From: Enterobacter chuandaensis
GTDB taxonomy: Bacteria > Pseudomonadota > Gammaproteobacteria > Enterobacterales > Enterobacteriaceae
Direction: 5' to 3'
Assembly: GCF_003594915.1 (NCBI RefSeq)
Contig: NZ_QZCS01000015.1
Coordinates: forward strand, 1-64,000
DNA length: 64,000 bases
The position numbers and the translations under genes are program-made. Below are positions 47,086 to 56,855 of the stretch, piece after piece. Below the pieces are notes generated by a model. The model searched no databases and was not told where the DNA came from. It saw only the letters and a list, made by a program, of their open reading frames with translations. Each line of letters starts with the position of its first letter. Within the stretch, counting starts at the first letter, position 1.

Positions 47086-47832
47086 ATGGCGGACTGGGTA
47101 ACAGGTAAAGTCACAAAGATAGAATTCTGGACCGATGCGCTATTTAGTCTCACCCTGCATGCTCCCGTGCACCCGTTTAAGGCCGGGCAATTTGCCAAGC
47201 TGGGGCTGGATGTCGACGGCGAGCGCGTGCAGCGCGCCTATTCTTACGTTAACGCGCCGGATAACCCGGACCTCGAGTTCTATCTGGTCACCGTCCCGGA
47301 CGGCAAGTTGAGCCCGCGTCTTGCCGCCCTTAAGCCCGGCGACGATGTGCAAATTGTGAGTGAAGCGGCAGGTTTCTTTGTGCTCGAAGAGATCCCGGAT
47401 TGCGATACCCTCTGGATGCTGGCGACCGGCACGGCCATCGGCCCGTATCTCTCTATCTTGCAGTACGGTAAGGATCTGGAGCGCTTTAAAAACATCGTGC
47501 TGGTTCACGCCGCGCGCTATGCCGCAGATTTAAGCTATCTCCCGCAGATGCAGGCGCTGGAACAGCAGTACGGCGGAAAGTTAAAGATTCAGACGGTAGT
47601 CAGCCGCGAAACCGTAGCAGGAACGCTTACCGGTCGCGTACCGGCGTTAATTGAGAGTGGCGCACTGGAAGAAGCGGTGGGCTTACCGATGACAGCCGAG
47701 ACCAGCCACGTCATGCTGTGCGGTAACCCGCAGATGGTCCGAGACACGCAGCAGCTTCTGAAGGATACCCGGCAGATGACGAAACATCTTCGCCGCCGAC
47801 CGGGCCATATGACCGCCGAACACTACTGGTGA
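47086..47832 (+). CDS. fpr: Ferredoxin/flavodoxin-NADP+ reductase Fpr
   Basis: FAD enzyme that passes electrons from NADPH to flavodoxin or ferredoxin, part of the superoxide response in E. coli. There are 248 residues. The FAD motif RAYSYVNAP is near residue 50, the NADP site is ATGTAIGPYLS, and the C-terminal HYW tail stacks on the flavin. Its stop codon abuts the stop of the convergent yiiR with no spacer. Confidence 0.97.
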   Translation: MADWVTGKVTKIEFWTDALFSLTLHAPVHPFKAGQFAKLGLDVDGERVQRAYSYVNAPDNPDLEFYLVTVPDGKLSPRLAALKPGDDVQIVSEAAGFFVLEEIPDCDTLWMLATGTAIGPYLSILQYGKDLERFKNIVLVHAARYAADLSYLPQMQALEQQYGGKLKIQTVVSRETVAGTLTGRVPALIESGALEEAVGLPMTAETSHVMLCGNPQMVRDTQQLLKDTRQMTKHLRRRPGHMTAEHYW

Positions 47833-48252
47833 TCAGCGGTATTTCACCTCGACGGTGTCTTTACCGTATTTGTTTTCGCTCTGGGTGCCGATAAACGCGC
47901 CCAGATCGACAATCATCATCACGAAGATGACCGACGGCAGCAGCCTGCCCACGACCCACGGCAGGATGGACGGCAACATCGACCAGTTCCCTGCCACCAG
48001 CATCCACGCCAGTACGATCAGAAATGCCCACGCGCCGGAACGTCCGCGATCGTGCAGGCGCTTCACCACGACAGCCGCCGTTGGCCATAGCAGGCAAACC
48101 AGCGCGAAGGCCGCCGTTTGCGTGCTCAGCCAGGCGTTGTAAGCAACGAAAAACAGAAGCAGCATGGCGACGACCCACGTTACCATCCATACCCAGAAAT
48201 CACGGCGTCCAATACGCCCTTTGAATGAAAACAGCCACTGCTGTATGGTCAT
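47833..48252 (-). CDS. yiiR: DUF805 inner-membrane protein YiiR
   Basis: A 139-residue DUF805 protein with about four membrane helices and the family motifs FKGRIGRRDFWVW at the start and VKRLHDRGRSGAW in the middle. The start at MTIQQWLFS matches homologues; a further 20 upstream codons are open. Function unknown. Convergent with fpr. Confidence 0.93.
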   Translation of the reverse strand: MTIQQWLFSFKGRIGRRDFWVWMVTWVVAMLLLFFVAYNAWLSTQTAAFALVCLLWPTAAVVVKRLHDRGRSGAWAFLIVLAWMLVAGNWSMLPSILPWVVGRLLPSVIFVMMIVDLGAFIGTQSENKYGKDTVEVKYR

Positions 48253-48364
48253 GTAAGGTTCCTTATTATCATTTAGCCCGCATTTTACCCTGGAGTTGTG
48301 ACCTTTTGACAAGCCGACCAGATATCGTTTTAATCATGAGCACTTACGGCCAGGGGCAATGTTG

Positions 48365-48961
48365 ATGAAAAGTTCGGCACACTCTCTTTTCCTGTGTTTA
48401 GCGATGCTCGGCGCGGGTTTTCCGCTGCACGCCGCCGACACCGCGGCCCCCACCACCGCGCCGTATTTGCTGGCGGGCGCGCCGTCCTTCGATCAATCCA
48501 TCAGCCAGTTCCGTGAAGCCTTCAATCAGGCCAACCCAACGCTGCCGCTGGATGAATTTCGCGCCATTGATAGCTCCCGCGATGCCCCTACACTGACCCG
48601 TGCTGCGAGCAAGATTAACGAGAATTTGTATGCCTCCACGGCGCTCGAACGCGGTACGTTAAAAATCAAAAGCATGCAGATCACCTGGCTACCGATTCAG
48701 GGGCCAGAGCAGAAAGCCGCTAAATCGAAGGCGCTTGATTACATGAGCGCGGTGCTGCAGGCATTTACGCCTGCGCTGACGAAAAAGCAGAGCCAGCAAA
48801 AGCTGCAAAAACTGCTGGCCGCCGGTAAAAACAAGCGGTACTACGCCACGACCGAAGGCGCGATCCGCTATGTGGTGGCGGATAACGGCGAAAAAGGACT
48901 GACCTTCGCTGTTGAACCGATTAAGCTGGCACTATCTGACACCCTTGGCGGGGCGAATTAA
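48365..48961 (+). CDS. yiiQ: Periplasmic DUF1454 protein YiiQ
   Basis: A 198-residue exported protein with a signal peptide (MKSSAHSLFLCLAMLGAG..LHA, cleavage near residue 24). The conserved core ERGTLKIKSMQITWLPIQ is typical of DUF1454. I choose the ATG at 48365 because AGGGG is 8 nt upstream of it; the ATG six bases earlier lies too close to that site. It precedes tpiA. Function unknown. Confidence 0.92.
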   Translation: MKSSAHSLFLCLAMLGAGFPLHAADTAAPTTAPYLLAGAPSFDQSISQFREAFNQANPTLPLDEFRAIDSSRDAPTLTRAASKINENLYASTALERGTLKIKSMQITWLPIQGPEQKAAKSKALDYMSAVLQAFTPALTKKQSQQKLQKLLAAGKNKRYYATTEGAIRYVVADNGEKGLTFAVEPIKLALSDTLGGAN

Positions 48962-49072
48962 TGACAAAAAGCAAAGCCTTTCAGGGGAAAATCTCTATAC
49001 TGATTCACAGACCATGCTGCCCGACAGGGCGGCCATATTCCTTAATTCGCTTATTTAGCGTGGAGAATTGAA

Positions 49073-49840
49073 ATGCGACATCCTTTAGTGATGGGTAACT
49101 GGAAACTGAACGGCAGCCGCCACATGGTAAACGAACTGGTTGCGAACCTGCGTAAAGAGCTGGCTGGCGTGACCGGCTGCGCGGTTGCTATCGCTCCGCC
49201 GGATATGTACCTGGATCTGGCTAAACGTGCCGCTGACGGCAGCCACATCGTGCTGGGCGCGCAGAACGTTGACGTTAACCTGTCTGGCGCGTTCACCGGT
49301 GAAACTTCCGCTGAAATGCTGAAAGATATCGGCGCGAAATACATCATCATCGGCCACTCCGAGCGTCGCACCTACCACAAAGAATCTGACGAGTTCATCG
49401 CGAAGAAATTCGCCGTGCTGAAAGAGCAGGGTCTGATCCCGGTTCTGTGCATCGGTGAAACCGAAGCGGAAAACGAAGCGGGCAAAACCGAAGAAGTGTG
49501 CGCACGTCAGATCGACGCCGTGCTGAAAACGCAGGGCGCGGCAGCGTTCGAAGGCGCGGTTATCGCTTACGAGCCAGTCTGGGCGATCGGTACCGGCAAA
49601 TCTGCTACCCCTGCGCAGGCTCAGGCGGTGCACAAATTCATCCGTGACCACATTGCTAAAGCTGACGCGAAAGTGGCTGAGCAAGTGATCATCCAGTACG
49701 GCGGCTCCGTAAACGCGTCCAACGCTGCTGAGCTGTTCACCCAGCCAGACATCGATGGCGCGCTGGTTGGCGGTGCATCCCTGAAAGCTGACGCTTTCGC
49801 GGTGATCGTTAAAGCGGCAGAAGCGGCTAAACAGTCGTAA
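49073..49840 (+). CDS. tpiA: Triosephosphate isomerase TpiA
   Basis: Interconverts dihydroxyacetone phosphate and glyceraldehyde 3-phosphate. There are 255 residues, a TIM barrel. The active-site Lys lies in MGNWKLNG, the His in IIGHSERR and the Glu in [17 protein letters not shown] ribosome-binding site precedes it. A REP follows. Confidence 0.98.
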   Translation: MRHPLVMGNWKLNGSRHMVNELVANLRKELAGVTGCAVAIAPPDMYLDLAKRAADGSHIVLGAQNVDVNLSGAFTGETSAEMLKDIGAKYIIIGHSERRTYHKESDEFIAKKFAVLKEQGLIPVLCIGETEAENEAGKTEEVCARQIDAVLKTQGAAAFEGAVIAYEPVWAIGTGKSATPAQAQAVHKFIRDHIAKADAKVAEQVIIQYGGSVNASNAAELFTQPDIDGALVGGASLKADAFAVIVKAAEAAKQS

Positions 49841-49848
49841 TGGCCTTT

Positions 49849-49882
49849 GTGGCGGGTGGCGCTTGCGCTTACCCGCCGCTAC
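49849..49882. repeat. REP element between tpiA and the SLC13 permease
   Basis: GTGGCGGGTGGCGCTTGCGC...TTACCCGCCGCTAC palindrome; its right end contains the stop codon of the permease gene (TAG on the minus strand, 49879-49881). Confidence 0.8.
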
Positions 49883-51183
49883 AAACGACCTAATACACTA
49901 AACCACAGATAATCCAGCGGCAGCAGCACCAGATACGTCGCTATCGCCAGCGCCAGACAGAGCAGCATCCCCGCCTTCGCAGGCACTTTCCCTAACCCCA
50001 TCGCTACCACAATCGGCGACGCCTGATACGGCAGCAGCGGCGTGGAATAGCCCAGCACCTGAATCATAATCACCGACAGCAGCGGGAAACCGGTCGCGTC
50101 CGAGAAGCTCTGCGCCAGCGTGGTATACAGCGCCGGAACGCCGTTGGCGGTCATAATGAAGTTGAGCGCCGTGGTGATGCCGGTCAGGGCCAGGAAACTG
50201 GTGAACGGTTTGTCCGCATCCAGCGGCATAATGCGCAGCAGCGCCTCGCCCACGGCCGTCCCGATACCCGTTTGCGTCACGACGATCGCCAGCCCAAGAA
50301 TGCCCGCGACGTAGATACAGGTGCGCATGTTCACCCCGGCAGAAAATTCGTCCCCGGTAATGAAACCCACGCGCGGCAGCATGACGATGATCGACGCCGC
50401 CAGCCCCGTCCACGCGGGCCCTACGCCGTGCCAGCTCTCCGTCACCCACATCACTAACACCACCGCCAGCAGCCAGGCAAGACGCTTTTCGTCCCGCCCC
50501 ATGGGTTCAGACGGCATGAGTTCCTTCGGCGGTTTTGGGCTACCGGGAAATAGCCAGCAGATGAGGCCAATCAAAATCAGGCCTTTGAGAATACCGAGCA
50601 CCGGCGTGTGCAGCAGCAGATACGGAACATAGTTCAGATGAATGCCGTACGAGCCTTCTGCCGCGCCGCTCATCACCAGGTTGGGCACATTAGCGGGCAG
50701 AATAGTGGCCGAGAGCTGGAAGGTGCCGAACCCGACGGCCAGCGCAAGTCCGAACCAGGCGCGGGAGCCGTCGGCGATACCGGCGCGCTTTGCCATCGCC
50801 GCGACAATGGGCATCAGCAGCGCAATACGCCCCATGTTCGACGGCATCACAAACGCCAGCGCGTAGCTGAGCAATACCACGCTCGCCACCATCATCACCC
50901 AGGAGTCGGTGAGCTTTGCCGACAGCGCCCGGGCGGCCCTGTCCGCCAGGCCGGTTTTACGGATCGCCACGCCGAGCACAAAGCCGCTGAAGACCAGCCA
51001 GAAAGCCGACGAGGCAAAACCACCAAAAATCACCTCTGGCGGGGCGATTCTGGCAGCCATTGCCGCCGTGAAGAACAGCAGCGCGGTGATAAATTCCGGC
51101 AACAGCGACGTCGCCCACAGCACGATGGTGACGCCCACAATCAATGAAGGCAGCAGCAGAGGATGCGTTAACCAGAGCGACAT
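49879..51183 (-). CDS. SLC13/DASS-type anion permease
   Basis: A 434-residue membrane protein with about 11-12 hydrophobic helices. The sequence has the ion-transporter superfamily pattern with paired hairpin regions: residues near MPSNMGRIALLMPI and the second repeat near TANGVPALYTTLAQS. These resemble the sodium/dicarboxylate symporters and anion permeases of SLC13. The substrate cannot be read from sequence. It has no counterpart between tpiA and cdh in E. coli K-12, so it is an insertion or lineage-specific retention. It is transcribed alone, away from cdh, and ends within a REP. Confidence 0.8.
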   Translation of the reverse strand: MSLWLTHPLLLPSLIVGVTIVLWATSLLPEFITALLFFTAAMAARIAPPEVIFGGFASSAFWLVFSGFVLGVAIRKTGLADRAARALSAKLTDSWVMMVASVVLLSYALAFVMPSNMGRIALLMPIVAAMAKRAGIADGSRAWFGLALAVGFGTFQLSATILPANVPNLVMSGAAEGSYGIHLNYVPYLLLHTPVLGILKGLILIGLICWLFPGSPKPPKELMPSEPMGRDEKRLAWLLAVVLVMWVTESWHGVGPAWTGLAASIIVMLPRVGFITGDEFSAGVNMRTCIYVAGILGLAIVVTQTGIGTAVGEALLRIMPLDADKPFTSFLALTGITTALNFIMTANGVPALYTTLAQSFSDATGFPLLSVIMIQVLGYSTPLLPYQASPIVVAMGLGKVPAKAGMLLCLALAIATYLVLLPLDYLWFSVLGRL

Positions 51184-51256
51184 ACCTGTCTCCTGTAGAA
51201 TTTTTCAGCAAGTCTACGGTGACAGGCAGCCCGAGTAAACGCGATTTATGGTGGGG

Positions 51257-52000
51257 TTACTTCAGGATAGCGCATTGATGATCCTGCAATTGCTCTGCTG
51301 ACGCGCGGTTAAGCGTGAGCAGGTTACGCTCGGTCGCCAGCAAAACAAACGAACCATCCGACTGCTGGGCCATGGCCAGCGCGAAACGTCCCATATGGTC
51401 GCGCGCTTCCGGCAACTCTTCCGCCAGCATCATAAACGGACTGCGCTGGACCAGCTCATTTTCCGTCACCCGACGGGCAAGATACTCATGCCCTTCCAGC
51501 CCGCCCGGGAACGGTAGCCACTGGGTGCTGATTTCTCCCTGCGCCGCGTTGAGCTTCTCGCGTACATCCGGGCGCAGGCAGGAGATATGGATATGGAAAT
51601 GGTTCTGCGTGCGGCCTGTCGGTGAGTTAATCGTCAGCGAAATGGCGCTGTCCGGGACCTCGGAGCCGCGCTTCAGGGTCATAAAGCTGCGCGACTGCCA
51701 CGCCAGCCAGAAGAAGTTCGGCGTGTGAGACTCGGTCAGGAGCGGGCTTTCAGTGCCGTTGATGCGATACGTTGGCATCAGCAGATACTGCAGCGGCCCG
51801 TTGCGGTCCTTAAATACCACATAGCCCGCGTCAGGCTTCACCTGCGCGCAGGGTGCCGGGTTACGATGTTGCTGCTGGTTAGGCAGACACTGGTCGAGAA
51901 CGATATGACGCAATGCATTCGGATTACCCGCTTTTATCCAGTACACGCCGCCTGCGGCCAGGGCGATGACAATCAGGATCAATAAGATAATTTTTTTCAC
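51257..52000 (-). CDS. cdh: CDP-diacylglycerol pyrophosphatase Cdh
   Basis: Hydrolyses CDP-diacylglycerol to CMP and phosphatidate at the inner membrane. There are 247 residues with an N-terminal hydrophobic anchor ([20 protein letters not shown]). The HIT-like motif NHFHIHIS carries the catalytic histidines. I choose the GTG at 51998-52000 since CAGGGAA precedes it; a TTG 18 codons upstream is also open. It follows sbp on the same strand but after a terminator. Confidence 0.93.
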   Translation of the reverse strand: MKKIILLILIVIALAAGGVYWIKAGNPNALRHIVLDQCLPNQQQHRNPAPCAQVKPDAGYVVFKDRNGPLQYLLMPTYRINGTESPLLTESHTPNFFWLAWQSRSFMTLKRGSEVPDSAISLTINSPTGRTQNHFHIHISCLRPDVREKLNAAQGEISTQWLPFPGGLEGHEYLARRVTENELVQRSPFMMLAEELPEARDHMGRFALAMAQQSDGSFVLLATERNLLTLNRASAEQLQDHQCAILK

Positions 52001-52055
52001 AACGCGTTCCCTGTTTTTAATAGAGGCAAAAGAGTAACGCAAAATGATGACCAAA

Positions 52056-52087
52056 TAAAAAACCCGGTGGATTTCTCACACCGGGTT
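52056..52087 (-). terminator. Intrinsic terminator of sbp
   Basis: On the minus strand AACCCGGTG pairs with CACCGGGTT, followed by TTTTATTT, 20 bp after the sbp stop. Confidence 0.88.
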
Positions 52088-52107
52088 GCCGTGTCGTTTG
52101 CTAACCT

Positions 52108-53097
52108 TTAGCGCTGGCTAATCTGGTCGAAGGTGCCGCCATTAGAGAAGTGCTCTTTCTGCGCTTTCGTCCAGCCGCCGAACACATCATCGATGGTGAA
52201 GAGCTTCAGTTTCGGGAATTCGCTATCGTATTTCTTCGCGACAGCCGCATCGCGTGGACGATAGAAGTTCTTCGCCGCGATTTCCTGGCCCTCCGGCGAG
52301 TAGAGATACTTCAGGTAGGCTTCCGCCACCGCTTTGGTTCCTTTCTTATCAACGACCTTATCGACCACGGAAACGGTCGGCTCGGCGAGGATGGATTCGC
52401 TCGGAGTCACGATCTCAAACTTGTCTTTACCCAGTTCGTTGGTCGCCAGCAGGGCTTCGTTTTCCCAGGCAATCAGCACATCGCCAATTCCGCGCTCGAC
52501 GAAGGTGTTGGTTGCGCCACGCGCGCCGGAGTCCAGCACTTCAACATTTTTGTAGAGGGATTTGACGAACTCCTGTGCTTTCGCCTGATCGCCGTTGTTG
52601 TGGTGCAGCGCGTAGCCCCAGGCTGCCAGGTAGTTCCAGCGTGCGCCGCCGGAGCTTTTCGGGTTCGGGGTAATCACAGAAACGCCCGGTTTGATCAGGT
52701 CGTTCCAGTCCTTAATCTGTTTCGGGTTGCCTTTACGCACCAGGAAAACGATGGTCGAGGTGTATGGCGCAGAGTTGTCCGGCAGGCGTTTGATCCAGTT
52801 TTTGTCGATACGGCCACGCTCGGCGATAGCGTCGACATCGTAGGCCAGCGCCAGCGTAACCACATCGGCTTCAATACCGTTGATGACGGACGTCGCCTGC
52901 TTACCGGAGCCACCGTGCGACTGACGAACCACCACGTTATCGCCGGTTTCCTGCTTCCAGTGGGCCGCAAACGCTTTGTTGTACTGCTCGTACAGCTCAC
53001 GCGTCGGGTCGTACGACACGTTCAGTAACTGGATGTCCTTTGCCAGAACGCTGGTCGATGCCAGCAATAATGTTAACCCCACGCCCCATTTATTCAT
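52108..53097 (-). CDS. sbp: Periplasmic sulfate-binding protein Sbp
   Basis: Delivers sulfate to the CysUWA ABC importer. There are 329 residues with a signal peptide cut after VLA (mature start [11 protein letters not shown]). The conserved binding stretches [14 protein letters not shown] and [16 protein letters not shown] are intact. The start at MNKWGVGLT gives family length; another 19 upstream codons are open. Induced by sulfur limitation through CysB in E. coli. Confidence 0.97.
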   Translation of the reverse strand: MNKWGVGLTLLLASTSVLAKDIQLLNVSYDPTRELYEQYNKAFAAHWKQETGDNVVVRQSHGGSGKQATSVINGIEADVVTLALAYDVDAIAERGRIDKNWIKRLPDNSAPYTSTIVFLVRKGNPKQIKDWNDLIKPGVSVITPNPKSSGGARWNYLAAWGYALHHNNGDQAKAQEFVKSLYKNVEVLDSGARGATNTFVERGIGDVLIAWENEALLATNELGKDKFEIVTPSESILAEPTVSVVDKVVDKKGTKAVAEAYLKYLYSPEGQEIAAKNFYRPRDAAVAKKYDSEFPKLKLFTIDDVFGGWTKAQKEHFSNGGTFDQISQR

Positions 53098-53221
53098 CGC
53101 CCAGCTCTCTTGTGTAGTGTTTTGATGAATGCAGCGTGCCAGAAAGAGAACCAATGATTAAAGAATAAAAAAAGATTGGCTATAACGTGCAGGAATAAAA
53201 AGGGGGGTTATGCGCACAAAA

Positions 53222-53300
53222 AAAGCCCGGTGGCGCTTCGCTTACCGGGCCTACGGATCGTGTTTTTGTAGGCCGGGTAAGGCGAAGCCGCCACCCGGCA
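53222..53300 (-). repeat. REP pair (BIME), also the likely pfkA terminator
   Basis: Two inverted REP units: GCCCGGTGGCGCTTCGCTTA...CCGGGC and TAGGCCGGGTAAGGCGAAGC...CACCCGGCA. On the minus strand the distal unit is followed by seven T, a terminator form for pfkA. Confidence 0.82.
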
Positions 53301-53315
53301 CGATACCAACGCCGA

Positions 53316-54278
53316 TCAGTACAGTTTTTTCGCGCAGTCCAGCCAGTCACCTTTGAACGGACGCTTCATGTTTTCAATCGCGTCGATGATGTCATGGTGT
53401 ACCAGCTGTTCGTTCTGAATACCGACGCAACGGCCGCCGTGACCCTGCAGCAGCAGCTCGATAGCGTACGCGCCCATACGGGAGGCCAGGATACGGTCGT
53501 ACGGGCCCGGGGAACCGCCGCGCTGGATGTGACCCAGTACGGTCGCACGGGTTTCGCGTTTGGTTTCAGTTTCGATGTACTTCGCCAGCTCGTCAACGTC
53601 ACAGATGTGCTCGGTGATCGCCACAATCGCGTGTTTCTTACCCTTCGCGATACCGGCTTTGATTTCAGCAACCAGATCTTCGCGGCTGAACTCCACTTCA
53701 GGAACCACCACGAACTCACAGCCACCGGCGATAGCCGCCGCCAGGGTCAGGTCACCGCAGTAACGGCCCATCACTTCAACGATAGAGATACGCTGGTGAG
53801 AAGAAGAGGTGTCACGCAGGCGGTCAATGGCTTCCACAACGGTGCCCAGCGCGGTGAAGTAACCGATGGTGTAGTCAGTGCCTTTGATGTCGTTGTCGAT
53901 GGTGCCCGGCAGGCCGATGCACGGGAAGCCCATTTCGGTCAGACGTTTTGCACCCATGTACGAGCCGTCACCGCCGATGACCACCAGCGCGTCCAGGCCA
54001 CGTTTTTTCATGTTCTCAATAGCCACTTCACGGATGTGTTCATCACGGAATTCCGGGAAGCGCGCAGACCCAAGGAAGGTACCGCCACGGTTGATCATGT
54101 CAGACACGCTGTAACGGTCGAGCTGAACCATACGGTCTTCGTACAGACCCAGGTAACCATCATAGATACCAAAAACTTCCAGACCTTCCGTCAGCGCTGC
54201 ACGGACAACCCCACGAATTGCCGCGTTCATGCCCGGCGCATCACCGCCGCTTGTCAACACACCGATTTTCTTAATCAT
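53316..54278 (-). CDS. pfkA: 6-phosphofructokinase I PfkA
   Basis: Main glycolytic phosphofructokinase. There are 320 residues. ATP-binding [16 protein letters not shown] is at the N-terminus, catalytic Asp127 lies in [12 protein letters not shown], and the GGDGS motif is near residue 102. The start MIKKIGVLT is the family start; the longer frame upstream reads through the promoter. A Cra-like operator lies about 100 bp upstream. Confidence 0.98.
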   Translation of the reverse strand: MIKKIGVLTSGGDAPGMNAAIRGVVRAALTEGLEVFGIYDGYLGLYEDRMVQLDRYSVSDMINRGGTFLGSARFPEFRDEHIREVAIENMKKRGLDALVVIGGDGSYMGAKRLTEMGFPCIGLPGTIDNDIKGTDYTIGYFTALGTVVEAIDRLRDTSSSHQRISIVEVMGRYCGDLTLAAAIAGGCEFVVVPEVEFSREDLVAEIKAGIAKGKKHAIVAITEHICDVDELAKYIETETKRETRATVLGHIQRGGSPGPYDRILASRMGAYAIELLLQGHGGRCVGIQNEQLVHHDIIDAIENMKRPFKGDWLDCAKKLY

Positions 54279-54374
54279 GACTACCTCTGAACTTAGGAAT
54301 GCAAAATTGAAATCTGTTGCCGGAAGAAACTTATCGACCAACGAATACTGCAAATAGTATATCAATCCCTTCTG

Positions 54375-54390
54375 GCTGAATTGATTCAGG
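54375..54390. promoter_or_regulatory. Cra (FruR) operator upstream of pfkA
   Basis: GCTGAATTGATTCAGG is a near-perfect match to the Cra palindrome GCTGAAWCGWTTCAGC. Cra repression of pfkA is established in E. coli. Confidence 0.8.
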
Positions 54391-54452
54391 TCAGACCAAA
54401 TGGCGGTAATTTATACACAAAATGCTGGTCTGGCTCACTTTTTTACAACGAA

Positions 54453-55346
54453 TTACGAAAGCCCAATATGTCCGGGTACAACCGAGCAGGGATCCTGGTG
54501 AATGATGACGTCGGAACCAGGAAAACGCTGCAAAATCGCCTGCTCGACCTGCTCAGCAATCACGTGAGCCTGTACCAGTGGCAGGTTGTCTTCCATTTCA
54601 ATGTGAATCTGAATAAAGCGGGTCGGCCCTGACTGCCGCGTTCGAAGATCGTGTGCACCGCTGACGCCGGGCCAGGAGGTCACGATAGAAAAAATTTCAT
54701 TGCGTTCTGAGTCCGGGAGGGCGCGATCGAGCAGTGACTGCACCGCTTCATACCCCATCCGTAAGGCGCTATATAAAATATAGATACCAATCCCTAACGC
54801 AAACAACGCATCGGCCCGATGCCAGCCATACCAGGCCAGACCGAGCGCAATAAGAATAGCCCCATTCATCATAACATCAGATTGATAATGAAGCATATCC
54901 GCCCGTACGGCCTGGCTTTGCGTTTTGCGAACCACCCAGCGCTGGAACGTTACCAGAACAAGTGTGCTTATAAGTGCAATAACCGTGACGACCACGCCAA
55001 CGCCGGGATTGTTCATCGGCGAAGGCGAAATAAGGTGCTGAATACCAGTCAAAAACAGGAACAGCGCGGAGCCAGAAATGAACATACTTTGCGCCAGCGC
55101 TGCGAGCGACTCCGCTTTGCCGTGACCAAACGTATGCTCTTCATCCGCCGGTTGCAGCGAGTAGCGCACCACCAGCAGGTTGGTCAGCGAGGCGGCAATA
55201 TCCACCAGTGAATCCACCAGCGCCGCCAGAATACTGACCGAGCCGGTATACCACCAGGCAAAGATTTTAATCAGCAGCAGGCCAGTGGCCATGACGGTCG
55301 CCGCAATGGCGGCCCGGCTTACCAGCCTTCCATAGGATTGATTCAT
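54453..55346 (-). CDS. fieF: Ferrous iron/zinc efflux protein FieF
   Basis: Cation diffusion facilitator dimer that exports Zn2+/Fe2+ in exchange for protons. There are 297 residues with six helices. The transport site Asp45 and Asp49 (AALVDSLVD) and the His/Asp pair in [12 protein letters not shown] are present, and the C-terminal cytosolic metallochaperone-like domain ends with [12 protein letters not shown]. The start is MNQSYGRLV; five more upstream codons are open. Confidence 0.97.
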   Translation of the reverse strand: MNQSYGRLVSRAAIAATVMATGLLLIKIFAWWYTGSVSILAALVDSLVDIAASLTNLLVVRYSLQPADEEHTFGHGKAESLAALAQSMFISGSALFLFLTGIQHLISPSPMNNPGVGVVVTVIALISTLVLVTFQRWVVRKTQSQAVRADMLHYQSDVMMNGAILIALGLAWYGWHRADALFALGIGIYILYSALRMGYEAVQSLLDRALPDSERNEIFSIVTSWPGVSGAHDLRTRQSGPTRFIQIHIEMEDNLPLVQAHVIAEQVEQAILQRFPGSDVIIHQDPCSVVPGHIGLS

Positions 55347-55436
55347 AAACGCTCCTGTCATGTCATGCCGCTAGTATAACGGAAGCATGGGGAGGCAAAG
55401 GATGAATAAACGGTTAACGAATCAGAATGCGGGACA

Positions 55437-55493
55437 AAAAAAACCCCCACATCATGTGGGGGAAGACAGGGATGGTGTCTATGGCAAGGAAAA
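55437..55493 (-). ncRNA. cpxQ: CpxQ small RNA (cpxP 3'-UTR)
   Basis: Hfq-dependent RNA cut from the cpxP mRNA 3' end by RNase E. The RNA starts TTTTCCTTGCCATAGACACC and continues to a terminator hairpin CCCCCACAT / ATGTGGGGG with an eight-T tail. It matches the 58-nt E. coli CpxQ as I remember it except in the terminator loop. The seed regions that repress envelope-protein mRNAs are unchanged. Ends are inferred. Confidence 0.9.
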
Positions 55494-55499
55494 CAGGGT

Positions 55500-56006
55500 T
55501 TACTGGTTACTACGGGTACTGCTATTGCTACTGAAAAACGTCGTTTCTGAGCTTCGCTGCATCCGTGCAACCTCACGCAGCTGGTCCATACGCTGCTGAT
55601 GTCTGGCATTCAAAACCGCTTGCTGCTCGGGCGTTAGCAGGTGGAACATCTGGTTGCGGACCTTCGCCATCTCTACCTGGCGGGCAACCTGTTCCTGTGC
55701 CATTTTTTCGGCCTGAGCGCGCACAGCGCTTTCGTCAAAATTTTCTGCGGTGACAAGGCGATGCATTGTCTCCATTTCGCTAACATTAACAGGGGGCTGG
55801 TCGTGTCGTGCCCTCTGCATCAGATCTCGCATCTGTTGACGCTGATGTTCGGTTAAACTTATGCCGTCAAACATATGGCTTTGGCTGCTGTGCTGCGTTG
55901 CGCCCTCTTGCGAGGAACCGTTATCGCCGATGATAGCTACAGCAGCCTGGCTAAACGCACTGAACGCCAGCGTTGAGGCCATGACGGCAGCGGTAACTTT
56001 GCGCAT
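55500..56006 (-). CDS. cpxP: Periplasmic Cpx pathway inhibitor/chaperone CpxP
   Basis: Binds the CpxA sensor domain and damps the envelope stress response; also helps degrade misfolded pilins. There are 168 residues with a signal peptide (cleaved near FSQAA) and two LTxxQ-type motifs: [12 protein letters not shown] and [11 protein letters not shown]. The start is the second of two adjacent starts (GTG ATG CGC). Divergent from cpxRA under a shared CpxR box; its 3' UTR yields CpxQ. Confidence 0.96.
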   Translation of the reverse strand: MRKVTAAVMASTLAFSAFSQAAVAIIGDNGSSQEGATQHSSQSHMFDGISLTEHQRQQMRDLMQRARHDQPPVNVSEMETMHRLVTAENFDESAVRAQAEKMAQEQVARQVEMAKVRNQMFHLLTPEQQAVLNARHQQRMDQLREVARMQRSSETTFFSSNSSTRSNQ

Positions 56007-56086
56007 CACTTGCTCCCAAAATCTTTCGTGTCGCGATTCAACGAGAGACAGTCTACGATTCAGGCTGCAAACATGCGTCAGGGGGT

Positions 56087-56101
56087 GTAAAACAACGTAA
56101 A
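56087..56101. promoter_or_regulatory. CpxR box between cpxP and cpxR
   Basis: GTAAA-N5-GTAAA (GTAAAACAACGTAAA) is an exact match to the CpxR consensus and lies between the divergent genes, as in E. coli. Confidence 0.92.
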
Positions 56102-56156
56102 GTCATGGATTAGATAGCCTTGATGTCGTAATTTCTGCCTCGGAGGTATTTAAACA

Positions 56157-56855
56157 ATGAATAAAATCCTGTTAGTTGATGATGACCGAGAGCTCACATC
56201 CCTTTTAAAGGAGTTGCTCGACATGGAAGGTTTCAACGTCCTGGTTGCCCATGATGGCGAGCAGGCGCTGAGTCTCCTTGACGACAGCATCGATCTACTT
56301 TTGCTCGACGTAATGATGCCAAAGAAAAATGGTATTGATACGCTGAAAGAGCTTCGCCAGACACACCAGACCCCCGTTATCATGCTGACCGCTCGCGGCA
56401 GCGAACTTGACCGCGTTCTCGGCCTTGAGCTGGGTGCGGATGACTATTTACCGAAGCCGTTCAACGACCGTGAACTGGTGGCCCGTATTCGCGCGATCCT
56501 GCGTCGTTCCCACTGGAGCGAGCAGCAGCAGAATACCGACAACAGCTCACCAACGCTGGAAGTGGACTCCCTGAGCCTGAACCCGGGCCGTCAGGAAGCG
56601 AGCTTTGACGGCCAGACGCTGGAACTGACCGGCACCGAGTTCACCCTGCTGTATCTGCTGGCGCAGCATCTCGGCCAGGTCGTTTCGCGTGAACATTTAA
56701 GCCAGGAAGTGCTGGGCAAACGTCTTACCCCGTTTGACCGCGCCATCGACATGCACATCTCTAACCTGCGCCGTAAGCTGCCGGAGCGTAAAGACGGTCA
56801 CCCATGGTTTAAAACCCTGCGTGGACGCGGTTATCTGATGGTTTCCGCTTCATGA
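56157..56855 (+). CDS. cpxR: Envelope stress response regulator CpxR
   Basis: OmpR-family response regulator of 232 residues: receiver domain with phospho-acceptor Asp51 (LLLLDVMMP) and winged-helix DNA-binding domain (about 130-230, ending LRGRGYLMVS). Its stop overlaps the cpxA start by 4 bp (ATGA), so the two are translationally coupled. Confidence 0.98.
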   Translation: MNKILLVDDDRELTSLLKELLDMEGFNVLVAHDGEQALSLLDDSIDLLLLDVMMPKKNGIDTLKELRQTHQTPVIMLTARGSELDRVLGLELGADDYLPKPFNDRELVARIRAILRRSHWSEQQQNTDNSSPTLEVDSLSLNPGRQEASFDGQTLELTGTEFTLLYLLAQHLGQVVSREHLSQEVLGKRLTPFDRAIDMHISNLRRKLPERKDGHPWFKTLRGRGYLMVSAS

